A stretch of DNA of 64,000 nucleotides from positions 1,103,001 through 1,167,000 of the forward strand of contig JACVTC010000034.1 in assembly GCA_016946835.1 (NCBI GenBank), in the 5' to 3' direction. The first letter of the stretch is position 1, and each line of letters opens with the position of its first letter. A program made the position numbers and the translations under genes. Below the pieces are notes generated by a model that was not told the DNA's origin, did no database searches, and was given only the letters and a program-made list of their open reading frames with translations. Shown in pieces: positions 42,767 to 53,000 of this stretch. This DNA is from Neocallimastix lanati (nom. inval.) (taxonomy: Eukaryota > Neocallimastigomycota > Neocallimastigomycetes > Neocallimastigales > Neocallimastigaceae).

Positions 42767-43251
42767 ATTTTTTAAAAGGTTAAGGTAATGCAAGTTTTAT
42801 CTTAATAGGGTAGTACAAATTTAATTTGAATTATTTGATCGGGTAGTACAAGAATTTTTGTTATAAGAATTAATTTCAACAACCATAGGATTAGGATTAT
42901 CCGGTAATATAATAGATACAAAGGATTGAATTATATAATAGTGAGGGTAACTCAAAACAGACAAGGTGATAATTTGAATAGGAATCAATAGGCAGTAATT
43001 ATTCGTCTGGGAGGAGATAGAATCCGAGATTAAAAGATATAGAAGTCCGGTATTAAAGAGATAGTAGATAAAAAGATTTATTCAAAGATTATTAGATTAA
43101 GATAGAGAGAACCGGAAGAGTAGGTATTAGTAAAAGTAGAAACCCAACGATTGCCAAAAGATATTAAGAAAGTAGAATTCCTAAAAGTGCGGTAGAATGT
43201 CTGCGGGATAGCGCAAAGGAATTGAGGGCTTGGATTAGCAGGTGCTTTTAT
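41387..43251 (-). other. long 5' leader of the chromodomain element
   Basis: 1865 nt between the 5' LTR and gag, no ORF. It contains the structured RNA, T-runs (A-runs in sense) at about 42439-42481, 42536-42554 and 42741-42767, a direct repeat of GTAGTAGAGATTCCA (about 41463 and 41501), and repeated GGTTAAGGTAAT(A/G)CAAG units near 42710-42790. No convincing tRNA primer site starts at the LTR edge. The priming mode is unresolved, and self-priming as in Tf1 was not demonstrable by eye. Confidence 0.6.
42007..42237 (-). ncRNA. structured 5' leader RNA, chromodomain element version
   Basis: Counterpart of the Gypsy-C leader. H2: AGTACT+GAC / GTC+AGTACT (42007-42047), with the same TCACAACTATA...CC apical loop. 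H3: GTGC/GCAC (42058-42074), replacing AGGG/CCCT. H1: CTTACG/CGTAAG with the identical CCTTCGGTGA cap (42109-42130). There are 61 nt between H2 and H1, as in Gypsy-C. The block AACCAAATCTATTCGTC is at 42221-42237. Stems change in pairs while loops are kept, which is the mark of selected RNA structure. Confidence 0.6.
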
Positions 43252-43895
43252 TGTAACGGAGGTGCTTCTATTGTAACGGCGGGACGTGGTATAGAAACAC
43301 AGAAAGGAGAAAACTCAATAGGTTTACACTATCTGTATAAATAATTCGTTTTATTAGAAATATTTTTTATTAATTATAAAATTTAAAATAATTATTAATA
43401 TTAATCAACAAGGTAATATTTCGAATTACTTATACGTTAATTATTATTAATAAAAGCACGAAGAAAAATATTTTCATTCGTGAAGTTCGCACTATTTATA
43501 CTTTTAACGGAAAAACAGTTTTAACATGTAAAAATAATTTTAAAGAAATATTTAGAAATATGTTTGTAATAATTAATAATGTAAAGTTTCTAGAATATAG
43601 ATTTTAATTGATGAAAATGAATCTTATCAAAAAAGAATAAAATAATTTATATAATAAGAATTTCTAAATTCATTTCGGTTAAATTACAAACCGAAAGAAT
43701 CTTTAACTTTCTATAATTTTATACAGAAAGAATATTCAAGAAGATATTATTAATAATTAATAAAATAATTAATAAAATAATTATTTATGCAAAATGGGTT
43801 GAGGTGTGAGTCGAACCCATGAAGTATTGGTCATGGTCAGTATAACTAACCATTGAACCAAAGTTCTAATTTTACTAACTGAAGATTTCGTTACA
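43252..43895 (-). repeat. chromodomain element 5' LTR
   Basis: 644 bp, near-identical to the 3' LTR. The motif GTGCTT(T/C)TATTGTAACGG is repeated across its inner edge (43241-43279). Confidence 0.9.
43791..43867 (-). other. tRNA-like Pol III unit in 5' LTR
   Basis: Second copy of the unit: A box 43850-43860, B box 43807-43817, T4 at 43791-43794. Sequence and spacing are unchanged from the 3' LTR. Confidence 0.5.
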
Positions 43896-44877
43896 CTCTA
43901 AGGAATTATGACACGATAATATATTCTAATAAAGATAAGAAAATAATTTATAATAATAATGTTTTATAATAATATTTTATTCTTTATTTATTTTTATAAT
44001 TTTATCTTAACATACATAAATATTTTTTATTACATTCTCTTAATTTTATATAATTGTTAAAATAATTATTTAATATTATATTTTTATTAAACATATCTCT
44101 TAAACTATTAATTTCTTAATAACTTTATTTAAAACTACAATTTCATTATTGAATATATTTAACTATTAATATTTAAAAATATATTTCCTAAATAAAATAT
44201 AATTATCAATATTTATAATATAATTCCTAAAACTATATAATTCTCAAAATAATATTTAAAATATAAAATAAAACTTATTAATAATAATGATGAATTAATT
44301 TATTATCATAATAATAGAATCATTAATAATATAATTTATCTATTTTAATTATGATAAAAGAATTAACCATGCTTTTAAAAATAATTATTTGAATAACTAT
44401 ATATAAATTATTTTAATTATTATAACCAATAATATTTACACAATTTTTCTAACCTAAATTTCCTACCGAAATCTTATTTTTATAGTGGTACCGTATCAAG
44501 ATTCCCTGGATTCATTTCCATATCTACTGGTTCTCTATACTCGGTTAAGTCTTTGGAGTTGCCTTGTTGGTTGGTAATAGCGTTGACATTTTCCTTCTTC
44601 TTAACTTTTGTATTTTTAGTTCTTTCTTGTTGTTGTGGTTGTGAATTATAAACCATAGCAGTGGTTGATATAGACATTGGATTTTCTTTTAAATCAAAGT
44701 TATTTATTGACCTTGGTTTAGTATAGAGAGTATTTCTCTGGTTTCTAGGGATGTTCTTCTTTATTGCTGGAATAACGACTTCAGCATGTGCATTTGTAGT
44801 ATGGACTTAGTCATTCAGCTATTGACTAGCTGTAAGTATGCTGGTTTATTTACTGGAAGTTTTCCTTCTCCCATCTT

Positions 44878-45570
44878 CTAATTTAAAAGTCCCTTTTCTT
44901 CCATTTCCGCTAGATCTTTGAAGGTATAGGGACATTCTGGTAACTTATGACCAAGTTGATTACATCTAAAGCACCTAGAAGTACTAGATTTCTTGGAAAG
45001 CGCATCTTTAGCTTCTTTATCGTTAGTATCCAATGTTACTCTTTTCGGAATGGTTTTAAAATAGATTTGTTTCTTGTCTGTCCTCAGGTTGCCCATAAAT
45101 CTTCTATCCGAAATTGGATTTGGCTTAGAATAATAGTTTCTTGGTTGATATCTTCGACTACTATCCCTATTGTAACCAAAAGGGGTTTTTATATATTTTA
45201 GCTCATCCTTGTATTGGTAATTATCTTCGTTATCCATGAAATTCCGGTATATAGGGTGGCTAGTCATATAACTTCTGTTTTGCGTAATCATGGTAGCGTT
45301 TCTTGAGCTCTTTTTCTTCTTTTGTTGTAATTCCTCATTTCTTTCTTGAATTTCTTTTTTGGTAGTTTCCGCAAGCTCAGCAATCTCATATGCATCTTGT
45401 AAAGTATTTACCTTTGCAATAGATACTTGAGAACACGGTAAAACCCTAGAACTAATGGAATCCTTGTATTCTTTAACGGTAATTAACTTTTGGTAGTCCC
45501 GATTAAGATTGTGGTATAATTTTTTGTAACGGTGGTTAAACTGTTTTAATGACTCACCTTCTGCAATCAT
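44878..45570 (-). CDS. gag: Gag, C-terminal part with CCHC knuckle
   Basis: 230 residues: the end of the capsid-like domain (SLKQFNHRYKKLYHNLNRDY), a basic Arg/Asn-rich stretch, and a zinc knuckle CFRCNQLGHKLPECP followed by YTFKDLAEMEEKGLLN, which is very like the gag remnant near 57930. It binds element RNA in known Gag proteins. The N-terminal part of Gag is in the adjacent frame (45570-45848). The pair is treated as a fossil gag. Confidence 0.7.
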   Translation of the reverse strand: MIAEGESLKQFNHRYKKLYHNLNRDYQKLITVKEYKDSISSRVLPCSQVSIAKVNTLQDAYEIAELAETTKKEIQERNEELQQKKKKSSRNATMITQNRSYMTSHPIYRNFMDNEDNYQYKDELKYIKTPFGYNRDSSRRYQPRNYYSKPNPISDRRFMGNLRTDKKQIYFKTIPKRVTLDTNDKEAKDALSKKSSTSRCFRCNQLGHKLPECPYTFKDLAEMEEKGLLN

Positions 45571-45848
45571 TAAGTTTCGTAAAATGGCCCATTTATCACC
45601 CTCTGATTTTCGCTGAACTTGGGATAATGTTCTTCCTGTTCTTCTCCATTTCTCTGAATAGCTAATGCTTTAACGGCGTCTTTAACATCATCTTCTACAG
45701 CAGCAAGTACCCAAATGAATACCTTTTTTAGTTCCGTAATATCATAAAGAAGAAGGTATTCCTTAAGATCGTCCACCCATTCGAGAACATTTTTCCAATA
45801 ATCTTCTAAGCGTGAGAGTTCTCTTTTGATTTTAGCAACATCCAACAT
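45570..45848 (-). CDS. gag: Gag, N-terminal part
   Basis: 92 residues (MLDVAKIKRELSRLEDYWKN; DDLKEYLLLYDITELKKVF) resembling the start of the Gypsy-A Gag capsid region. It belongs to the same fossil gag as 44878-45570. Confidence 0.6.
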   Translation of the reverse strand: MLDVAKIKRELSRLEDYWKNVLEWVDDLKEYLLLYDITELKKVFIWVLAAVEDDVKDAVKALAIQRNGEEQEEHYPKFSENQRVINGPFYET

Positions 45849-45973
45849 AGTGTATTGTTAAGTTTATGTTTAGCAATATATATATATTTTTTTTATTTTA
45901 TTTTTATTTTTATTTTTTTTTTATATATATTTTATAGCAAGTTATTTTTTTTTATAATGGTTTATAATGTTTC

Positions 45974-46025
45974 ATAGAGCATACTCTCAGATACTCCACC
46001 AGAAATTTGGGACGTAATGCTCTAT
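45974..46025 (-). other. hairpin presenting a CCA-containing loop, possible primer site
   Basis: Perfect 9-bp arms ATAGAGCAT (45974-45982) and ATGCTCTAT (46017-46025) enclose a 34-nt loop with CAGATACTCCACCA at 45988-46001. This looks like a tRNA 3' end, so the minus strand would offer TGGTGGAGTATCTG as a primer site upstream of gag. The tRNA is not identified, and the T-loop part is not canonical. Confidence 0.4.
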
Positions 46026-46538
46026 ACTTATTATTTTTACAATATTTTATTTATTTTATTTTATTTTATTAATATTATTATCTTTCCCTAAAAATTTATT
46101 TTTTGTAAATTTTCCTATTTATATATGTTTTTAAAATTTAATTTAATATTTTTATACTATTTGATTATTTTGCTAATTTTTATTTTATAATTTTTATACT
46201 ATTTAATTGTTAATATAAATTGAATTAATATATTTTAACTAAATATATCATAAAAATAATAAACAATATTTATTTTAAATATATATTATTTAGAAATGTT
46301 AGTAATTTAGAATTATCTAACTATTTAGTTTATTATTTACATAAATAAAAATACTAATTTTTAATTAAAAATATACTTTAATTTAATAATTTAATTGTTT
46401 GTTAAATAACTATCATTATTTAATTACTTATTCATATAAACTAATTAAATATAAATTTAAATAATTTAAATTTTTTTTTTGATTAGGTTATTTTTTTTAA
46501 ATTTAAGAAATTCATATTTTTCTGAACGTAACGTTACA
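46026..46538. mobile_element. LTR-like remnant ending CGTTACA
   Basis: AT-rich and non-coding. It ends CGTAACGTTACA followed by AAAA and a new TG start, like other LTR ends here. No left boundary was found. It may be what is left of the 5' LTR of the gag-only element. Confidence 0.35.
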
Positions 46539-46542
46539 AAAA

Positions 46543-47341
46543 TGTTACGGTTATTTTGAATACTTTAATGAATTAAATAAATAAATAAATATTGGTTTTA
46601 TATAATTTTTATTAAAATTATTTCAATTAAAAAAATAATTAAAAATGTTTTATTAATTCCTATTTTTTTTAAAAAGTTATTTTAAAAATTAAATGTATTT
46701 ATATTTTTTTTTTACATTTAAAATTTGTTAAGCCTATCTAAAATATTTTCTAAATATTTCTAACTAATTACTAAAATAATGTTTTAAATTGATTTTAAAT
46801 TATTAATATAATTATTATTTATTTTTAATAAATAATTATATATTATTTAATTATAAAATATTTATTATTATTTAAAATTAATAATATATATAAAAGAAAA
46901 ATATAAAAATTATACAGAATTTTTAAGTGTGGTTTAGTAAGTTTTTAGTAATTAAAAATTACCAAAAAATATGTTTAAATTATCAATATAAAATTTAGTA
47001 ATTAATTGAATTGATTTTTAGAAATTATAATAAGTAATATATTTTAGAAAATATAAAATATTAATAATATTGATATAACTATATAATTAATATTAATAAT
47101 AAAGTGATATTGATAATATATTGATATTAATAAAATAATTGAATATTAATAATAATTTTTCATCTTTAATTTGATATTAATAATATATAAAAATTTAATA
47201 ATAAAATATTAATAATAAAATTTAATCATAGAATATAGGAAAGTTCCAAAGTATTGAAGAATAAAATAATTTATTTGAGTGGTTAGGTAAGAAAATATAA
47301 TTCTAACTAAAATAATAAGATTATTTGTTCATTCTTTATCA
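46543..47341. mobile_element. solo LTR (TGTTACGG...TTTATCA)
   Basis: 799 bp between AAAA spacers. Its end block (GAATATAGGAAAGTTCCA...CATTCTTTATCA) matches those of several LTRs in both stacks. Confidence 0.6.
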
Positions 47342-47345
47342 AAAA

Positions 47346-48155
47346 TGATACTATATTTTATTAAATACCCTATATGTTAGTTGGGCGTTTATGAAAAAGG
47401 GAATTACTCCAAGAATATTATATTACAATAATTATATTTATTTATCTTTTATTATTTTATTTATAATAAATTTATTAGATACAATTTTTAAATTGTATCT
47501 AATAAATTTATTTTAATTTAAGTATTTCTAAAATATATAAAAATTTATCCTAATTAATTATTAATGTAATATTAATATATTTTAAACATAATTTTATCAA
47601 TTTTGCAGAATTTAATAATGTGGTTTAGTAATTATAACTTACTAAATCCTTCATTTATTTGTAAAATAATATTAATTTTAAATTATTCAATATAATTGTT
47701 ATAATTAATTCTTAAAAATATAACATTATGGATTATAATAAACATATATTAATAATATATAATTTTATTTTTTTGTTTTATTATGTATTAGTAATATTAT
47801 TTAGAAATTAATTTTTATTATTAATACAATGAATAACTATTGGTTAAAGAAAAACTATCTAGATTTTTAATATAACTTGACAATAATAAATTGATAAAAT
47901 AAAAATATTAATAAAAAAAAATATTGATAATTTGTTAACATTTTAATAATAATATAATAATTTTAAATAAGAAATATATTAATAAGAATTTATTTTATAT
48001 AAGTAATATATTATTTATTAAGAAATAATTTGATTTTAATTTATAATAGAATATAGGAAAGTTCCATACAATAAGGAAGGCAAATAGTTTAATTTGTGGT
48101 TAAGTTATTTGTTCAATTTGAGACCAAATTAACAATATTTGCTTCTTCTTTAACA
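47346..48155. mobile_element. solo LTR (TGATACTA...CTTTAACA)
   Basis: 810 bp between AAAA spacers. From about 47470 on it is clearly similar to the LTR at 59673-60591, with the same order of motifs through GGAAAGTTCCATACAATAAG. Confidence 0.6.
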
Positions 48156-48159
48156 AAAA

Positions 48160-48696
48160 TGATACATATCTTTTATATTTAAAGATGTATCTAAATAATT
48201 TTATTTGTTTGGACGTTGTCAGAAGGGAATTATTGACAAAATAATATATTCTAATAAATATAATAATAACACATAATGTATAAATATAAATATATAATTT
48301 AAATGTAAAGATTTGTCTTTATTTATTTATTCTTATTTCTTTATTTATTTTTATTACATTATTCTCAATGTTTACAAAAATATAAAAATACAAGTTATAT
48401 ATTTATTATTATCTTTCTCACTAACTATCTAATTATACACTTAATAATTAATATTTATTACTCTATCAACTATTATATTTTCTAATAATAAACCTGTTAT
48501 TTTGAAGTATCTTTATTATATATTTCCTCTATTATAACAAAGAACTCCCCGTTTAATTCTTAATGAATTATCAAAATATGTATCTAACTATTTAGTCTAA
48601 TTTAATTATCTACCAATCATTATTTATTTTTAATTTATTACTCTAACTAATTTCTAAAACTATTCCTAATAATGTTTTTAGTGTGGTACCATATCA
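48160..48696. mobile_element. solo LTR (TGATACAT...CATATCA)
   Basis: 537 bp between AAAA spacers, TGATAC start, GGTACCATATCA end. No coding sequence. Confidence 0.55.
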
Positions 48697-48700
48697 AAAA

Positions 48701-50001
48701 TGTTTAGGTTATTAGAAATTAAATAAAAACAATAATAAATGCAAAGATTTTATTTTATTTATTTTATTTTATTTATTTATTTAATTCTTTATTTTATGAT
48801 TTTATTGATGATTTTTTAAAAATTAGTAGCAAAATTTACAACTATTTATACTTTTTTCAAGGCATAAAAGTTGTTCTTGCCACTAAATTTTTTTATTATT
48901 ACATTTTATTTTTTTTTATGAAAACTATTAAATTTAAATTGATTTTTATAATCAATTATATAAAATTTAATTATAACAATATAGATAAAATACATTTATA
49001 ATATTAATAAAACATTTATTTTTTATAATCATCTATCTAAAATATTACTAATACGAATTTATTTAATTGGCTTTAATTATTATTACAATCTGTTAAAATA
49101 AAAATAAAAATACTATTCTAATATAAAGGTTTTTAATAAAATAAAATATTTGTCAATATAAAATAAAACATTTCGATATAAAATTTTATAATAAAATTTA
49201 AAATATAATATATAAATTTTTAATTATTAATATATAAAAATATTATTAATACAAATTTTCATTATTAATATAAAAATAAAAAAAAATAAGATTTATTATT
49301 AATATTATGATAAAGTACGCCTTTGGTTCAAGTTCTCTTGTTGGGAGAAGTTTTATAAAATTGTTATTTAATTATAAAATTTATTTATTTATTTAAAAAT
49401 AATTATAAAATTAATTAATACATGTATTCAATATTTATCTTGAAAATATAAAATAATTATAATATAAATTTGGCATAAAATTGTGCTGCAAAGAATAATT
49501 ATAAAGAATTATTCTTGTTTTTATATTTGAAATTCATAATAAACTATTTAATTAATTAATTCTCTTAGAGTAACTATTAAGTATTTAAAGTATTTAATAT
49601 AAAAGTATAAAATAAAATATAAAATATTCATAAAATATTAATAAAAATATAAATTTATTATAATTAATAAAATATTAATATAAAATAATAATTATTAAAA
49701 TAATTAAAAATATAATAAAATAAAATATTAAATATAAAAATAATAAAAATAATAAAAAGAAATTTATAAATTATTTCAATTTTAACATAACATAAAATTT
49801 ATGTAATAAATTTTATGTTTACATTAAATTTTATGTTCTTTCATAATTTTATGTCTTTACATAATTTTAATTTTCTCACGTTATTTTCGATCACGTTTTA
49901 TTTATGTCACGAATTTGCAAATGATTTATTAATTTATTTTTATGTAATTATTAATAAAATAATTTATTAATAATTAAAGTTTTTATTTACGTTTTATATC
50001 A
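48701..50001 (-). repeat. Gypsy-D 3' LTR
   Basis: 1301 bp, TGTTTAGG...TATATCA. The polypurine tract is next to it (minus sense AAAGAAGGGACGAA). The AAGGGACGAA core of the 3' hairpin seen in other elements is present here, but at the LTR edge and without the stem. Confidence 0.65.
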
Positions 50002-50023
50002 TTCGTCCCTTCTTTAGTTACAA

Positions 50024-53000
50024 CTATGGTATAGTTGTTGAATTAAATTTTATTATGTTTTTAATATGTACGGGTCTTTCCAAAGGTAGCTTTGTATTTG
50101 GGTCCACTAGTTTTACGGTATTAAATTGTTTTCCTGTAACTTCAAATGGACCTACAAAATAAGGATCAAGTTTATATCTAGAAAAATTTCGAACTTTCAC
50201 TAAATCTCCTATTTTAATTTGGTTTTGTTTATTCATACTAGTAATTTCTTCTCTTCGAGTTTCCCAATATTTATTATTCTTCTTTATATTATTACATGCG
50301 TCTATAACCCATTTATTATGATTAATAAATTTTTCAATTAATAATTCTTCTTTGCTTCCTTGTACATTCGAAGTTGGAAGAGATGAAGCTAATTCAAATG
50401 GTTGTTGATCTCTTCTTCCATAAAGCAATTCGAAACTTGAATATTTAGTAACTGAATTTTTCGAAGTTCTTAAAGCCCATAAAGCAAAAGGTAGGACAAG
50501 ATCCCATTCTTTTTCTTTACTTGCTAATAGACGTAATAATTTTCCTATTTCTCTATTACGATTTTCAGTTAGACCATTAGATTCAGGATGATACGTTACA
50601 GTAAATTTAATGTATACGTCATACAAATCCAAAAATATTTTTGTAAAATCTGAATTAAACTGTACACCATTATCAGTTGTAATTGTATTTGGTGTACCAA
50701 ATCTTGCAAAAATTTGAGACAAAAAGTTGACTACGTCACGTGAAGTAATGGTAGATAGCGGTTGTGCTTCTACCCATTTTGTAAAGTAATCTACTATAAC
50801 AATAATATATTGATTTCCACTACTGGTTTCTGGTAGTGGTCCAATTATATCTAAACCCAAGTGCGTAAAAGGAGCTTCTACTTGTGTTGCAAATTTTTCG
50901 GTAGGTTCCGGAATTTCGTTTCTTTTGTTTAATTGACAATTTTCACAATTTGCAATAAATCTTTTTATATCTACTGTCATTCCTTTCCAGTAGAAAGATT
51001 TTCTTAATCGTTCATATGTTTTATCAAAACCTTCATGACCGATGGCATGGGCTTTCCATATAAGATTGAATTTTTCTTCATTCGTGGTAATAATTTTTCT
51101 TAAATTTTCCTCTTCTTTCAAATATTTACTACCATCAATAGTTATTATATGATCATTAATGAATTTTTGCATAAATTCAGTAATATTTGAATTTTCTTCA
51201 TTAATAGTTTCATTATTATTTCCATTTTCTTCAATATTATTATTATTATTAACATTATTAGAATTAATAGTATTAATGGAGTATATTTTATAAGTATTAT
51301 TATTATATTCTTCACTTTTATTATCAAGTATATTATCAATATATTTTATTGTATTATTTTTCAATTGATTTATTTGTCCTTTTAATTGACATAGATCATT
51401 AAAATTATGTTTTTCGTACATAGAAGAATTACCTTGGTTATATTGTAATATATAGGAATTTATATTTGCTAATATATTAGAATAATATTCAATTATATTT
51501 CTTTTTAATTGAAGTAATTGAATTAAAAATTTTTTTAATTTACTCTGATTTAATTTTAATTTATTGAAATTTATATTGAGCCATATATTAGGATTATATT
51601 GTAATTTATTGAAATCCATATTGTCAGTAAAAAGATTAGAAATTTTTGAAAATTTCAAATTGTCTATATACCACCATTTTTCCCTCAATTTTTGAAATTT
51701 GAAATTTTTAAATTTTAAATTTTTCTTAATTTTTAAACTTGAAATTTTTTTATTATTTAATATATTAATATGTGGCGTATTTGACTCTTTTAATTTCTTA
51801 TTTTCTTTATTAGGATTATTTTTAATGTCCAGTTTGTTATCATTAATTTTTATTCTTGATAATGCATCCGCTAAGTAATTTCTTTTACCAGGTTCATATA
51901 AAATTTTTATTCTTAGCATACTGATTGTTATACACCATCGGATGTGGCGTATACTATCAGGTTCTTTAGTTTTGAATAATCCAATTAGTGGCTTATGATC
52001 TGTATATAATAAAGTTTCATGCTTATTACCTGATATGTAGTATTTGAACTCCCTTGCACAGTAATACACTGCAGTACCTTCCAGGTCCGTAATACTGTAA
52101 TTTAATTCAGCTTTGTTTAATGTTCTGCTTATGAAATGTATTGGATATTCTTTATTATCGTTTTCGTCCTTTTGAAGCAGTACACCTCCAATACCTAGTT
52201 TACATGCGTCCGTTCTAATAATAAATTGTTTATTAAAATTTGGATAACGTAAAATTGGAGCAGAGATTAGTGCTTCTTTTAACTTATTAAAGCTATCTTG
52301 ATGTGTATTGTCCCATATATAAGGAACATCCTTTCGTAATAATTTATAGAGTGGCGCAGCAATCATAGCAAAATTATTAATAAATTTTCTATAATAACCA
52401 ACAGAACCTAAGAAAGATCTAAGTTCTGAGATATTTTCAGGTTTCAACCATTTAGCTACAGCATTGACTTTTGAATTTATGGTTTTGAGGCCGTTATTAG
52501 ATACTACATGGCCGAGTAGTTCTACCTCCTCCTTGAAGAAGCAACATTTTTCAATGTTGATTTTAACTTCATATTTACGAAAGATTTCAAAAACTTGTTT
52601 AAGGTGTACAAGATGTTCTTCAAAAGAATTTGAAAATATGAGAATATCATCGAGAAAAACAAAAACACATTTACCTAATAAATCGAAAAGAATACGATTC
52701 ATTTCTCTCTGGAATGTGGCTGGAGCACCAGTTAGACCGAATGGCATAACTTTGTATACGAAATTTCCATATTTGGTAGTAAAACTTGTAAGATCAATAC
52801 TATCTTCCGCCATACGTATTTGATGATACCCCGAAAATAAATCCAGAGTAGAGAATATTATAGCACCATCTAATGAACTAAAAATTTCATCAATATTTGG
52901 AAGTGAATAAGAATCAGGAACAGTCATTGCGTTTAATTTCCTGTAATCAGTGCAAAGTCTCCATTTACCATTCTTTTTCATAACAAGTACAATTGGTGAA

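Larger units (their letters stand above)
36227..43895 (-). mobile_element. whole-looking chromodomain Ty3/Gypsy element (chromovirus)
   Basis: 7669 bp, LTRs of 644 bp at 36227-36870 and 43252-43895, with terminal inverted repeat TGTAACG/CGTTACA. A perfect target duplication CTCTA lies at 36222-36226 and 43896-43900. The LTRs differ at about four positions, all in one 40-bp stretch, so it is young. One uninterrupted gag-pol frame (37199-41386) makes it look whole. It sits inside an older LTR of family H. The leader (41387-43251) is long and carries the structured RNA and A-tracts. Confidence 0.92.
36190..44498 (+). mobile_element. LTR of family H, split by the chromodomain element
   Basis: Its left part (about 36190-36226) and right part (43896-44498) are the two sides of one LTR, matching the inverse of 55623-56280. 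The uninterrupted copy there reads GTTTCTCTA-GGGAATTATGAC across the insertion point, giving the empty site. The right end GTACCGTATCA abuts AGATTCCC, the polypurine side of a minus-strand element. The left boundary is approximate. Confidence 0.7.
44480..45848 (-). mobile_element. gag-only element ending in LTR H
   Basis: A minus-strand internal region holding Gag and a short Gag-Pol spacer (44480-44677; EPVDMEMNPGN resembles the Pol N-terminus of Gypsy-A). It runs straight into the polypurine side of the family-H LTR. No pol is present between gag and LTR. It is either a remnant or a non-autonomous gag-only type. It is counted as broken, with one or more breaks within gag. Confidence 0.65.
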
